Part shown: piece by piece, positions 1-11,339 of the stretch
Position numbering within the stretch: the stretch's first letter is position 1
Layout: each line of letters starts with the position of its first letter
Assembly (NCBI GenBank): GCA_021464245.1
Contig: JADCRB010000016.1
Coordinates: forward strand, 5,945,250 to 6,009,249
Direction: 5' to 3'
Length of the DNA stretch: 64,000 nucleotides
From: Carallia brachiata
Taxonomy: Eukaryota; Streptophyta; Magnoliopsida; Malpighiales; Rhizophoraceae
Made by a program: the position numbers and the translations under genes
The notes under the pieces: model-generated
The model's input: only the letters and a program-made list of their open reading frames with translations
The model's database searches: none
Told to the model about the DNA's origin: nothing

Positions 1-522
1 AAACTTTTGATTTAGTAAATCAGCTTGAAATTTGGAAATACATTTTACAATACTTAAAATTTCCTTTTGAATAGTAAAATAATTGGTTTGAGCACCTTTC
101 CAGTGTTCAGAAGTATATTGAATAATATATTCCTGTCCATTAGAAAACTATTTTAAAATACCACTATAGCCAAGATCGGAAGCATTTGTTTCAACTATTT
201 TGGATGCAGAAGGGTCAGGAAGGGAGAGGCAAGGAATTTCCTTAACCATTTGTTTAATTTTTTGAACAGTAGAAGTATATTCATCCGTCCAAGGAGGAGG
301 ATTCTTTCGAAGCCTTTGGTGAAGGGGTTTACAAAGTTGACTAAGATTTGGATAAAAATCTAAAACATAATTAAGACTTCCAAGGAATCTTTGCAGTTGG
401 GTTTTATCAAGGATTCTATCAGGAAACTTATCAACAAAGGACAAGGATCGCTGGATTGGAGTGATTGTTCCTTGACAGATATGATGACCAAGGAAACGAA
501 TATTTGTTTGGAAAAGAGACAT
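1..522 (-). pseudogene. Pararetroviral RT C-terminal part and RNase H (partial)
   Basis: The frame from 522 to 148 covers the end of the reverse transcriptase (motif FLGHHI near its start, then the connection region LGSLNYV and KPLHQRL) and enters RNase H at ETNASDLGYSG, where the first catalytic acidic residue would lie (family norm ETDASD). A stop codon interrupts it at about 148. Beyond the stop the same frame continues to the window edge with HWKGAQTNY and KEILSIV, typical RNase H text in caulimovirids. Degenerate; the rest is outside the window. Confidence 0.8.
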
Positions 523-1176
523 TTTAGGTTTAGAGAGAGGACAAGGCCATTCTTCTTAGCGATAAAAAAGAATGTTTTTAGATGTTTAATATGCTCAGAA
601 AGGGAATGAGAAAATACCAAAATATCATCAATGTAAACAATGATAAATGATGAATATGCAGCAAAAATATCATTCATGATTCGCTGAAATTCACTGGAGC
701 ATTTTTCAAACCAAAAGGCATGACGTTCCACTCATACTATCCAAATGGAACAGTAAAGGCAGTTTTATAACGGTCTTGTGGGGCAATTTGAATTTCCCAA
801 AACCTGATTTTAAATCAAATTTAGAAAATATGAATGCAGAATGCAATTTATTCAACAAATCCTTTTTATTAGGGATTGGACTTCTAATCCATTTTAATGC
901 AGTGTTTAATGGTTTATAATAAATGACAAGGCGGGGAACACCACGTTTAATTTCTGAATTCTTATTAACATAGAATGCAGCACATGACCATGGTGATTTA
1001 GATTTTCTGATTAACTTCTTACTAAGCAAATCAGAAATTTCTTGTTTACAATGAGCAAGTAGTTCAACATTCATCTGTACTGGTCTTGCTTTAGTAAGAA
1101 TTTGACGTTCATCAAAATCCTTTTCATATGGTAGGTCAACCATATGTTGTTTTCTATCCCAAAATGCTGTAGGCAA
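360..1176 (-). pseudogene. Pararetroviral reverse transcriptase, N-terminal and catalytic parts
   Basis: Two overlapping frames form one broken RT. The frame 1176-706 carries the start of the RT domain (AFYVNKNSE, RLVIYYKPLN, then FSKFDLKSGF with the motif A aspartate). After a frameshift near 706-731 the frame 731-360 carries EFQRIMNDIF and the catalytic YIDD box (about 640-600, minus strand). The motifs and their order are those of Caulimoviridae and Ty3-type RTs; the neighbouring movement protein decides for the former. Frameshifts and stops exclude a working enzyme. The stretch 1177-1548, between protease and RT, shows only short open pieces. Confidence 0.8.
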
Positions 1177-1548
1177 ATCAGAACAAAGTTCAGTTTTAAA
1201 AAGAATTTGTAAATCAGAAATTTTCTTTTTACAATATTAGTTGAAAGCTATTTTTCAATCTGCTTAAAGAAACAGAAGTTTTAAAAATAGAAAGATCTGT
1301 CTTTTTGGTTTTAATCAAATTATTGATTTCATTATGGTAAATGCTATCAGCTTTTATCAAATGGAGATTTTTAGTTTTAGGTTTTTCAATGAAAAGAAGT
1401 TTATGTCTCTGAGAAGATTTTGAGTGTTTAAAACAAATTCCATGATAATCAACCTCGTAAGGAGTTACATGTTGATAAAAGGAGTACCCAAAATAACCGT
1501 ATGATGGATATCTTTTACCAATAGAAAAGAAGTTAAAATTCTAATGTC

Positions 1549-2649
1549 CTAATTAACAACATAAGCATCAACCTTACCGTTGATAGCTAATCTGGAAGCA
1601 TTAGCAATTGAAAGTTTCTCAGAGGTATATTGATGTAAATGTTTAGGAACTATACTCTCTTTGATACAATTCAGGTTTGCACCTGTGTCAAACAGAGTAA
1701 TAGTTTCTAATGAAAAGTCATTTGAAAAAACAATTTTAATTTTAATCAAATATTTTTGGGAAGTGATTTGCCTTAAAACATTTAAAAATTCGGTGTTTTC
1801 TCCTGAAACATGAACATCTGATTCTTGATCAGTTTCAGAATCATTCATTGTTTTATGTAAAAGTGTTTGCAAAATCTGAGAATCATTTGCTTGCTTTTCT
1901 GTTAAAACTTTAAGCTCAGTTTTAGTAGTTTTAATCTCAGTTTGTAATTGTTGCAAAGAAAGATTAGAAGTCTTAGGTTTACGGGATTTGTTTAAAATAG
2001 TAGTTAAATCATAGGGGTTTGACTGAAAGTTTAAAGTAGTGGTTGTTGTAGCAAGAGGGGATTCCAGAGATTGCTGAAGCTGTATTAAATACTGCTTCTG
2101 AATTTCTGGATTGTCAATACTCTTAATAACCTGTATAATAAATTTTTGGTCTTTAGTAAGAACATTGATCTGTTTATCAGAATCAGAATCAGAATCAGAA
2201 CTAGTCTTACTACTAGTATTTACAAGTTCATCAATTTCAGGATTATGACTGGATGAACTGTCTTCTGACTCAGAAAGTTCAAGTAGCAAAGATTGAATCT
2301 TTTGACGAAGATCATCAGCAAGATCAATCTCATTTAATCGTTTATTGAGTTTACAAAATTGAGCCACATGGCCAGGTTTATGACACTTAAAACAAACAAC
2401 TATTTTAGAAGTAGAAGGATTGGGAAAAAAAGGTTTAAAATTCCTTTGTTTAGGAAACTGTTTTTTTTTTAAAGGGGTTTTATAAAAATCATTTTTGGAG
2501 GGAAAATGTTTTTTAGAAAACCGTTTATTTTTGGAAAAAGAGGTTTTAATAGGGGATTTCTTTTGAGAATCATTCGTAATAGGATTGTATTCAAACTGTT
2601 TACAGAAACTACCAAGTTCCTGTCTAGTTCGAGCCATTTCCCATTTCAA
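1549..2649 (-). pseudogene. Pararetroviral coat protein C-terminus (CCHC zinc knuckle) and aspartic protease
   Basis: An open stretch of 366 codons on the minus strand. Residues 30-80 are rich in Lys, Phe and Pro, a basic nucleic-acid-binding tract. A CX2CX4HX4C zinc knuckle (CFKC...H...C) lies at residues 86-99, about 2394-2353. It is followed by an acidic Ser/Asp-rich stretch, as in caulimovirid coat proteins. Near the end the protease motif LFDTGAN lies with Asp-Thr-Gly at 1689-1681. The longest uninterrupted piece of the viral copy. The printed start is only the first possible codon after a stop at about 2650. Confidence 0.8.
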
Positions 2650-2685
2650 ATGTTTCTGAAGTTTAATGTCCTGGCAAATCTTAAG

Positions 2686-3219
2686 TCATTCCTTTTGGGT
2701 TGAACTTATCAATTCACCATATGTGAGTTTATTGTAAGGAATGGGATTTCCTATGGTTTCTCTAAGTTTATTACGGACCTTTTCACCTAGAAGAGTAGGG
2801 AGTCTGGCAAGGAACTTTTTCTTCCAGAAAGATTGATTGGAATCTTCCCTAAGCATTAATCTAGTGAGAAAAGTGTTTTTATAATACTGAAAATCACTCA
2901 ACTTCTTACATCTAAGATTAGACAGAAGTTCAGCGTTTTTGTCCTTTAAATGAGAGGGATCTCCTACAAAGTGTAAGGAGATGGTTAGAATCAGTGTAGA
3001 TACTGAATCCGGAATAGGGTTTCCTAATGTATCAAGAATTGGTGTTTCTTGATCATCAAGTTTTACTGAACTTAATATTTCTAATCGATCTGCTTCTGTA
3101 AGATGGTAATCCCACCATCCTTTAAGCGGTCCTGTAAATCCTGCAATAAGGATTTCAGCTATAGCACGATCAGAGATAGTGGTGTTTTGAGAACGATAAG
3201 CATTTGCTGTCATCGTCAT
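2686..3219 (-). pseudogene. Pararetroviral coat protein core region
   Basis: An open 177-codon stretch just upstream of the zinc-knuckle piece on the minus strand. It contains GPLKGWWDYHLTE, FVGDPSHL, LRCKKLSDFQYYK and SFWKKKFLARLP, which resemble the capsid core of petuvirus-like coat proteins and of retroelement Gag. One stop separates it from the next frame (1549-2649), and text continues across it. Assignment rests on similarity in motif style and on position between movement protein and zinc knuckle. Confidence 0.7.
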
Positions 3220-3591
3220 CTGGTGTAAAATGTCCAGAATGTTATATTATGTCATTCCATCTATGTTCCATTCATAAATGGAATTGGCACTATACTTAGT
3301 CTGAGTGTTTAACTATTTAGATTCATTATCAATATCAGGAGCCCTAGACATGGGAACTGTACAAGTAGTCCAAATGAGTTTATTAATCTGAGGAGCATCT
3401 ATTTCTGATGTAGAAACAGATGATGTTTCTAATTCTTCTAAGGCTTGGATTGTCTTAGAAGACGTCGTGGTTGGTAGTCCAAGTCTAACAGGAGTATCTA
3501 AGACAACCTTAGAACTAGAGGATTCTACGGATCCTAAAGACTGGAGTTGTTGTTTAATAGAATCCAGAAAACTGGTTTTATCATCTTGAAA

Positions 3592-4085
3592 TTATTTTTT
3601 ACTGGAAGATGAAACTTCAAAAGGTTTAAAAATAGGATTCTTGTTTATTGATACTGTTGGAAAATTAGAATATCCAGGTTTGGAAATGTGTTTCTCAATT
3701 CTGGTTAACTGATTGCCAATAGTATGTAAATGAATATTTGAAAAATTATTTTGTTCAATCAAACTCTTTAGATTCTTATCTTCAGAGTTTGCTGGGATTT
3801 TATAAGGAGAGGCTTCAATGGAAACTTCACCTTGTTTAAAAGAACATTTCCTTGGCGGAGGGTGTTCAGACTGGATCTGCTTTCCCTCGACTTCCCAAAC
3901 TATAAATGTTTTATGTTTAGAAAGGGGATTGATAGTTTTAAAAAATGAATTATTTGGTTTTGGCAAAATATCATCAGGCCATTCAAAATATGGAAATTCT
4001 TTTTTCCAATATTCAGAAGTAGACGTATGATATTCAAACCAATCAAAAAAGGGAACATGAATCTTATGTTGTTCAAGAAATGCAT
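3592..4085 (-). pseudogene. Pararetroviral polyprotein linker between movement and coat proteins
   Basis: Two overlapping minus-strand frames (4085-3900 and 3966-3592) with no motif I recognise. They lie where a single-polyprotein pararetrovirus has the region between movement protein and capsid. The text is rich in Asn, Lys, Pro and Ser. The flanks 3220-3591 and 4086-4554 look alike, with short open pieces broken by stops. Included because of position and strand; function unknown. Confidence 0.45.
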
Positions 4086-4554
4086 AAAACGCTTATTGTA
4101 AATTAGGCAGAATATGTTTAAACTACATAAAGAACCATTCTCGCATTTCTTTGTTTTTATTAGAATAAAAATCCTTTCTTAAAAAGGTTTTATCAAGAAC
4201 AAATTCTTTTTCAAGAACGTTCAAAATATTTTTCGTGATTGCAGAATATGTTGGAGAAGTTGGTTGGGAAGGAGGACTATCCTAGACAACCGGTTCTATT
4301 GATTTAGATGATTCACCTGTTTCATAAACAGAATGAGGAATACTAGTGGAATAACTAGCATGTTTAAAACGAGGATTAGGCAAATCTGAAGTGGAGTGCC
4401 TAGGTTTAGTAACAGGAATGTTTATAACAGAGGGAATCTGTGAAAAATTACCTATGTTTATAGTAGAAATAGAATCATCAGAAAACCTAGAACTAATAGA
4501 CCTAGGAATTCTATCAAATTTTAAAGTGACTTTACCATCACTAAATTGTTTAAT

Positions 4555-5385
4555 CTAGACTAAGTCCGGGTTTATCTCAGGAGGAGGTAATTCTGCCGGT
4601 GGGGCAGCTCCATGTAACGTCCATTCTTCTGGAAAAGTAATATCTTTCCATTGGATGGGTTTAGGAATCTGAACATTAGACCTTGTGAGATCTGTTTGTA
4701 TCAGAAGTGTTTCTCCTTTAACAGACTTCTGTAAATGTTTAGTGGGAGTGAATGCAGATGTCATGAGTTTATAATGAATGTGGAACATTAATGCAACTGG
4801 AATGGAACCAGGAAGCATATGATAATTATGATTTTTTATTTGCAAAACTGCAGCTTTTAAAATATGTTAATCATTAAGAGAAATAGTCAAGTCGGGATAA
4901 CAATCAAAAGAGATTGGACCAGTGTTTAAAGTAGATTCAACCGTTCCAAGTAAAAAATTTTGAAATTTTCTATGTCTGGCATCCCTAAGGACTGCAAGAA
5001 TAGAAGTATCTAATCCTTCACGAGTAAGGGGTCCAAAGGCAACCTGAATAAGTCCAATGTGGATATACTCAAAACCTTTAGTTTTATATTGTTTAAGTGA
5101 CTCAGGAGTGAGAAGAGAAATTTCTTTTATGGAATCTGAAAGAGGAACATCTCTCTGTTCAGTTTTAATGTGAAGATCGATTTTAAAAGAAAGTTTAGCA
5201 AAGATAGATTTAGACAGATGATATATCTGATTTGGTTTAACACAGGGTATTTCCCAATTATCAATGTTTTTAAAATTTTCATATGTCATTTCTTCTCGAT
5301 TAACTACTCTACGGATCTCAGAGGAGTCTAAGGTAGAAAAGTTTGAGAAAGAAGTGGATCTACAGAAATTTAGATCCATGTTCAA
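4555..5385 (-). pseudogene. Pararetroviral movement protein (30K superfamily), broken
   Basis: The frame 5385-4867 (172 codons) has the layout of caulimovirid movement proteins: a basic N-terminus, the central beta-rich 30K core, and the short stretch GLIQVAFGPLTREGLD that is typical of plant pararetrovirus movement proteins. Such proteins act at plasmodesmata to let virus or nucleoprotein pass between cells. A TAA at about 4866 interrupts the frame. The piece 4845-4555 (LPGSIPVALMF, WTLHGAAPP) continues it on the other side of the stop. This is the best evidence that the block is viral rather than an LTR element. Confidence 0.8.
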
Positions 5386-5580
5386 AAATAATATGGATGT
5401 TATTTATGATAGACTACTCCAGGTCATACCCTTGCAGCACACAGACTGATTGCCCTGTACGTTGGGACTTATTGCTGCTTATCTTTGTACCAGGTTCAAT
5501 TGGAATCTAGTCTAACTCACAACCAAAATCCAAATTATTTAAAAACAGAATAAATTTTTACAGATCTACAACCTTCCTAG

Positions 5581-5592
5581 GCTCTAATACCA
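5581..5592 (-). other. Primer binding site for tRNA-Met (pararetrovirus)
   Basis: Read on the minus strand the sequence is TGGTATTAGAGC, differing by one base from the initiator-tRNA-Met primer site TGGTATCAGAGC used by Caulimoviridae. It lies about 200 bases upstream of the movement-protein piece on the same strand, the expected place. The single change is a C-to-T transition. Confidence 0.7.
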
Positions 5593-5593
5593 A

Positions 5594-8500
5594 AATACGC
5601 CCAAGGATCTGGGGAGGAGTAGATCAGAATAAATGAAAATGAAAATGAAACAAACAAGTTAAAGATCTATAGTACTGGCGTTGTTTCACCTGAACTAGAT
5701 CCTCGATCTCCTAAGAGATTCTCAGAATCCTTATGGTTCCGGTTTCCAGCCGATATACTTGAGATCAAAACACAAATACAAAAAGAAAACAATAAATATT
5801 AACATCAATAGTAAAGAAGAAAGCATAATAAACAGTAATTATCTGAAGTTGGGCTCCATTTCTACCGCTTTTCTATGTTCAGTAGCCTATGGCTACGTAT
5901 TGAAACTCAAAAGCAAAAAGCCCATACGATAAAAGTTGCAGCACGAACAAGACGTCGCCAGTATTGCGCAGCCAATAGAAGTGCAAAAGAACATGACTAA
6001 CGCTAGACCAGCAAAAGACCCAAGCAAATCAACTTAGAGCAACCAGTCAAGGTCAAAACTAACAACGTAGCAGTAGTAGGGAAAAACAGAGCAAGAGAAA
6101 TACCCTAGATATTTTTTTCTTTCAACATAGTTTAAACCATTAAACCGATCAAACCAACTTACAAACATTAATAATGGTTTAACTGATTTCACTCTTTTGT
6201 TGGTTTACTTGTAGTTTTAAAAATTTTAAATCTGCCACTAATAGTTTGATTTGAATATAAACATAAAGTCTACTCAAACTGATCTGTATACATTCTTATT
6301 TCAATTTTTATTTATCTATTTATGTCTCATATGTTCATATTTTTTGGTGTTTGAAGAGAAGAACAAGATTTCCTTAGCACATACATTCTGTGTTATAATC
6401 TCACTGATTTGGGTCCATAAAACAATCTTGGATGCGTGGGTAGGTCAATTATTCTTTTTTATTTTATTTTATTTGTACATAACTATCACATGCTTAGCCT
6501 TTACGTTTGCAGTGTTTGGAAATTTACGTTTCATTATGTTATAATTCATGGGAAGGGGACAAAAAAAGAAATTGATTTCTCATCCACCGACCAAACGACT
6601 TCTGACTTTCAACATGACTACATTATCTCCCATAATTAACCAAAATAAGCATTATTTATGCTTTGATTCAAACGTAATTAATTGAAGAACCAAAATTGTG
6701 TAACTTTGACCACCACTGAATTCAAATCAAGGATCATGAATTTGTTTTTCCAAAATTCGGAAAACAAAGTTACATAAAATAAATCATGACACTGGTTAAA
6801 TCAAATGACTAAATTAAATGGGTTAAGGTTGAATTACGTTGGGTTCAAATCATTTTAGGTCAAGTTATTTTTTAGTCCATTATGTTCAGTTTGTTTTTGA
6901 TCACTCGAATTTGGTTTCGGTTAGTGTCAACCCACGAGTTGACTTGTTAATCTTTAAAATATTTTTTCATTTTTTTGCTAATTTTTAATAAAATATAGAA
7001 TATGTGAAAACATGTTTTTTTTAATATATTAATTTGTATCAAAATTATGTAAGTATATAAAGTACAAGACTAATACAATTTTTATATTCTATACATTGTA
7101 TATATTTATATTATTAATAACATATGTATTCATATTTGCATATTTATCTGCATCATATATGTAAATGTCTATAATATGTATCCACGTACATATAAAATTG
7201 ATAAAATATTAAAAATATAAAAATAAAATTTGATACTTACATAAATAAAAATATATAATTAATATAAAATAATTATATATATTTTATAATCTATAATATC
7301 ACTTTACTATATATGATTATAATAAAACCAAAATTTCCAAAAAAAAATTATATAAACTAAATGTATTGTATACATGTTTGCATAATATACAAAAACAAAG
7401 TAGTGTGTGTGTGTGTGTATATATATAGTGTATATGCTTCTATATTCAATATATATAAATAAAATAATATGTAATGATACAAAAGAAAGTTAAATAATAA
7501 ATTTTTAAATTTTCAGAATAATTTTCATAATATTCATGTAGGATTTAGGGGTATTCACATTTCAACCAACCCGGAAAAAAAAAGGTTTTAGTGTGAAATG
7601 TGGAAACTCACATATGTCAATACCGACGGGGAAAATAAAAAGAAAAAAGATAAATGGAATTTTGACACCTCCTGATACAAGGAGAATAGATTTGTGTTAG
7701 CAACAAAAGTACACCAAAAAAATGTATATATAATCCATAACCCATTTAGGAGTGACAAATATTCATGTTTGGTCAAATTTAGACTAAATTGTTTCGGATT
7801 ATTTGAGATTTGAGTATTTTGTGTTATAGATACATTGAATTTTCAATTTATCAGATTTTGGGTTATAAGTTTATCATGTGTAGTTATACATTCACCAAAT
7901 TTCGAAGATAAGTTTCATGTCTTCTGAATTTTTGATTCAGGTTGTTCAAATAATTAAGTTTTCAATCAACCAATCGGATTTCGAATTATTTCAATTGTTG
8001 GATATTTTGAGTCAAATATCACTGGCTTTTTTAATAAATATGAATTATGTCTGAGAATGTTAAATCGAGTTATTCAAATAAGGCCAACTCTATGACCACA
8101 CTGTTATTGGACAGTGAGAGATTGAATAGGAAGTAAATAAAAAAGAAAATAAATAGAAAATAGAAAGTAAATAGAAAAAAATAAATAGAAAATAGTACAG
8201 TAATGATAATATTATGATTGATAAAAAGTAATAAATAGAAAGTTGTAAGAAAGAAAATGAATAGTAATTTATGATAGAAAAAGTAAAAATTAATTGTTTA
8301 TATTTGATAAAAAATGAATAGAAAAGAAAATAAATAGTAAAAAGTTTCCTTTCTTTTTTTACTAGAAATTTTCCAAATATAGTGTAAATTTCTTGGGTGG
8401 GCAATCGAAGCGATTAAATTCTCAACCCTATGAAAAATCAGTGAATTACTACATATATTAGAATGAATCAGCCTTTTTTTATTTTTATTTTTTGATCACT

Positions 8501-9100
8501 TATATTTATGCCTTTTCTTTTCATTCCAAAAGCGGCAAAATCAACAGAAATCTCAGTTGGCAACAATATTGTCGTGTAAAATTGGCCAACGGTTTGGACA
8601 GTTGGATAGAATAGCAGCTCACCTCGAGTGTTCTGGTCTGGTGTCAATTCTCCCTCCAAAATTGTGAGACAAACCAGTGGATTTTTATGATTTTTCTTAA
8701 GCTTACACAACAGCAACAACAACAAATATATGCATACTTCGGTTTTTTATTCAAAAAAAAAAAATCATTAGTCATATTGAGTTTTACCTTGTTATATTTG
8801 TAGACCGAGCAAATGTGTTAATACGTGTGACTAAATAAATTTATATGTAATAATTGTTAAAGGCATGAATTATCCTTTTTTTTTTGTTGAACAAAATAGA
8901 AAAGTATGAGTGATGTTTTATAAATTCACTTGAAATGATATATTAAATCACAAAAAGAACATAATCTGAGAGTTCAGTGAGAGTTACCGAACACTTTTAT
9001 AACTATTTGAGGACAAACATATGTCTACTTTTATTGAATGTCTTGACAAAAATTTAAATTTATAATTTTATGATAAAGATGAATTCCTAACTATTAGACC
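5594..9100. other. AT-rich spacer without recognised genes
   Basis: The first 500 bases may be the viral leader or promoter region, but I found no decisive motif. From about 6250 on the sequence is very AT-rich. Open frames at 6251-6639, 7588-7776 and 8090-8725 encode Phe-, Ile-, Leu- and Tyr-rich text expected from AT-rich noncoding DNA. The stretch 8100-8400 is a run of diverged (AAATAGAA)-like units. Confidence 0.5.
7403..7427. repeat. (GT)n-(AT)n microsatellite
   Basis: A run of GT dinucleotides passing directly into AT dinucleotides, inside an AT-rich spacer. Confidence 0.9.
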
Positions 9101-9108
9101 ACAATAAT

Positions 9109-9724
9109 TAGAGGTGTCAAAATCTGACCCGACCCGATGGATTGACCCGAACCCGCCCGAAAAAATACAACCTGAACCCGACCCGAAGGATAGCCTAACC
9201 CAAAATGACCCGAACCCGAATGACCCGAAAATCTTTGGGTCAAACCTGACCCGTTTGACCCGAACTTTTTTTTTTCTTAAGGGAACAAAAAAATAAAATG
9301 AAAAAATTTAACATATTTTATATTATAAAAAGTATAGATTATACTATTTTCAATATAAATCTTAATTATAAATTTTTTTAGAATATTTTGAGATTTTTTA
9401 TACAGTTTTAAATTTTATTTTAATTTTTTAAAATATTTTAAAAGAAAAATTTTCAATTATTTTTCAATCATATGATTTTTTTTTATTTTTAAGAATTTTT
9501 AATAAAATTTTTGAAATTTTAAAATTTTTAATAAAAAATGTCACGTCATCATTTTTGATGACGTGGCCAACCCGTGGGTTGACTCGAACCCAACCCGAAC
9601 CCGAAGTGACACAACCCAAAATGACCCGAAGATAACTTGACCCGTAAGTAACCCGACCCGAAGTGACCCAAACCCTAAGTGACCCAACCCGAACCCAACC
9701 CGATGACCCGTTTTGACACTTATA
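9109..9724. mobile_element. Non-autonomous hAT-like DNA transposon (MITE), 616 bp
   Basis: The element is flanked by a perfect 8-bp direct repeat ACAATAAT (9101-9108 and 9725-9732), the target-site duplication length of hAT transposons. Its ends read TAGAGGTGTCAAAA and, on the opposite strand, TATAAGTGTCAAAA: terminal inverted repeats of about 14 bp with two mismatches, and GTGTCAAAA is a common plant hAT end. Both subterminal regions (9120-9265 and 9567-9710) are packed with GACCCGA and AACCCGA units, all in the same orientation. The middle is AT-rich and codes for nothing. It must have been moved by a transposase made elsewhere. Confidence 0.85.
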
Positions 9725-9732
9725 ACAATAAT

Positions 9733-11339
9733 AAGCTGATACATACATGTATTATCCTTTTGATTAAGAATGTATATGCTTATACATTATGTAAAGATAA
9801 CTTGGTGAATGAGGAAGTTAATATATTATGATCCGAGAGTCATGGTGGATTCAAGTCCTCAATATAATGCTTTGTAAGAGAAGTTACCTATAATGAGACC
9901 CAAGTAACCGTTCAAGCAAATCAAAAATTAGTATTTAAATCAAGATATGTGGTCAATTAGCTAAGAGATTTCGTGTGAATTGTATGATTACGTTTGGCCA
10001 CATACGGTAATGAAATAAGCTACATACCAAGAAATCTGCTGTCTATGGGTTTGTTGTAAAGATCTAATTTATTGTGCAGTGCAGCCAGTGAAATATCTCA
10101 AACAGGCTTGGTTAATATTATTTATTCTTTTTTATTTAAAAAAATTATTAATATTGAAAATAAATTAAAACAAGCCAAAAAGCAAGCACCAATCCAAGCA
10201 TGCATAGTAATTGCAAGGTTGGAAACGAAAGAAGTTAAAAGACAAAAAAGGAAAGCCATTGATGAACTGGAGCTCCAACATTTGGTTTTGACAAATTTCA
10301 ATCTGGGGTCCAACCAAATTTTAGCCAAACACCAGTCACTTCGGCCGTTTGGATTTTTCAATCCAACCGTTCAAAAGCACAACTCACATTCTCACTTCTT
10401 ACATTTTTTTTTTCAAAAAATAAATAAACAGAAGTAAAATTCTACATATCTGTCATAAATAATAGGTGCCTGCTGAATTAAGACGTGGGCTATCACTTCT
10501 AAACTTACAAACTTACATAAAATAGCAAACTCCACAAATTTAACAAGAGTCACCAAGACGACAACAAGATGACAATAAAAAAGTATTCTCAGTAAGTTTC
10601 AATTACACAGACACAAGAAAAAGAAATATGGAACCGTTATATTACAACTGATGATTTTATTTTTTAACAAAATATTTAATTTTTATAACAAAATATGTCG
10701 ATATTTTTATTTTTTTATTATTATAAATTTAAATATCTTTTTACAAAAATAAAACTCTCAACGATAATGTGTTGACTCCCAATTTTTTTTTTTTTTGGCG
10801 TCCATCTTTTTTTATCTGCTTCCACGTACTATTTTACATCGCAAGTTCTCAACGTACCAAGATGACAACAATTGACCAAGACGACAACAATTGCCAATAA
10901 ATAAAGAGAACCTTATTACTTCTAAAAATAATAATAAAATAAAATAAAACCTTCATAATTTTTTTGAAAAAGTGTGCTCTAGAAGATCAAAACCAAACCA
11001 GACAAGGGTCACTTTCCTCAATACGCCCGTTAGCCTTTTGCTATTTTTCTTTCCATTCTTTTGACCCAAAAACCAAAGCTCAGTGTTTTAGGCCTTTGGT
11101 CTAATTTCACTCATTTCACTTTCCTTCTCTCTCTTTCTCTGCATTCCCATTCAGGAAATCTTTCTTTGTTGCCTCTGGTTTCCCGTCTAGTACACATATA
11201 TTCAATATTTTGAGTGTATATTTCTACTAAAGGCTTTGGCTTTTGGTTCTGTTCGTTTGTTATGTGAGAAAATAGAAAATTTTCACAAGAAGGAGAGGAA
11301 AAAGAGAGTAAATTTTGCTTCTTTTTTGAAGAAACAGCA
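9733..11339. other. Spacer and upstream region of the receptor kinase gene
   Basis: No gene recognised. The frame 10072-10437 has no recognisable motif and overlaps an opposite frame. From about 10950 the base composition becomes less AT-rich, and CT-rich tracts appear before the start codon at 11340, as in plant promoters and 5' leaders. I cannot place the transcription start. Confidence 0.45.
11114..11143 (+). promoter_or_regulatory. Pyrimidine-rich (Y-patch-like) core promoter or leader tract
   Basis: A run made almost only of C and T (TTCCTTCTCTCTCTTTCTCT in its core), about 200 bases upstream of the SRF start codon. Y patches are a plant core-promoter element near transcription starts. 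No convincing TATA box is at the expected distance, so the call is tentative. Confidence 0.3.

Larger units (their letters stand above)
1..5593 (-). mobile_element. Endogenous pararetrovirus (Caulimoviridae-type) remnant, open at the left edge
   Basis: A minus-strand block whose pieces follow the gene order of a plant pararetrovirus with a single polyprotein: primer site, movement protein, coat protein with CCHC knuckle, aspartic protease, reverse transcriptase, RNase H. No LTR was seen on its right side, and the movement protein of the 30K superfamily rules out an ordinary LTR retrotransposon. The order resembles petuviruses and florendoviruses; I cannot decide between them. Coding is broken into at least eight frames by stops and frameshifts, so it is an old, inactive genomic copy. 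The RNase H runs off the left edge of the window. Confidence 0.85.

Noticed and set aside
6251..6639. Two overlapping plus-strand frames with hydrophobic text
   Set aside because: Phe-, Ile- and Leu-rich translation of AT-rich DNA; no motif, no splice context and no codon pattern like the SRF exons.
8090..8404. 104-codon minus frame that looks like a multi-pass membrane protein
   Set aside because: It is the translation of diverged AAATAGAA repeats; the Phe, Tyr, Ile and Leu content comes from base composition.
8468..8725. 85-codon minus frame
   Set aside because: No motif; a single short frame in a spacer with no splice partners seen.
9464..9748. Val/Gly-rich frames on the minus strand
   Set aside because: They translate the GACCCG repeats of the hAT-like element.
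10072..10437. 121-codon plus frame upstream of the SRF gene
   Set aside because: Overlaps an opposite 79-codon frame, has no recognisable domain and ends in an AT-rich tract.
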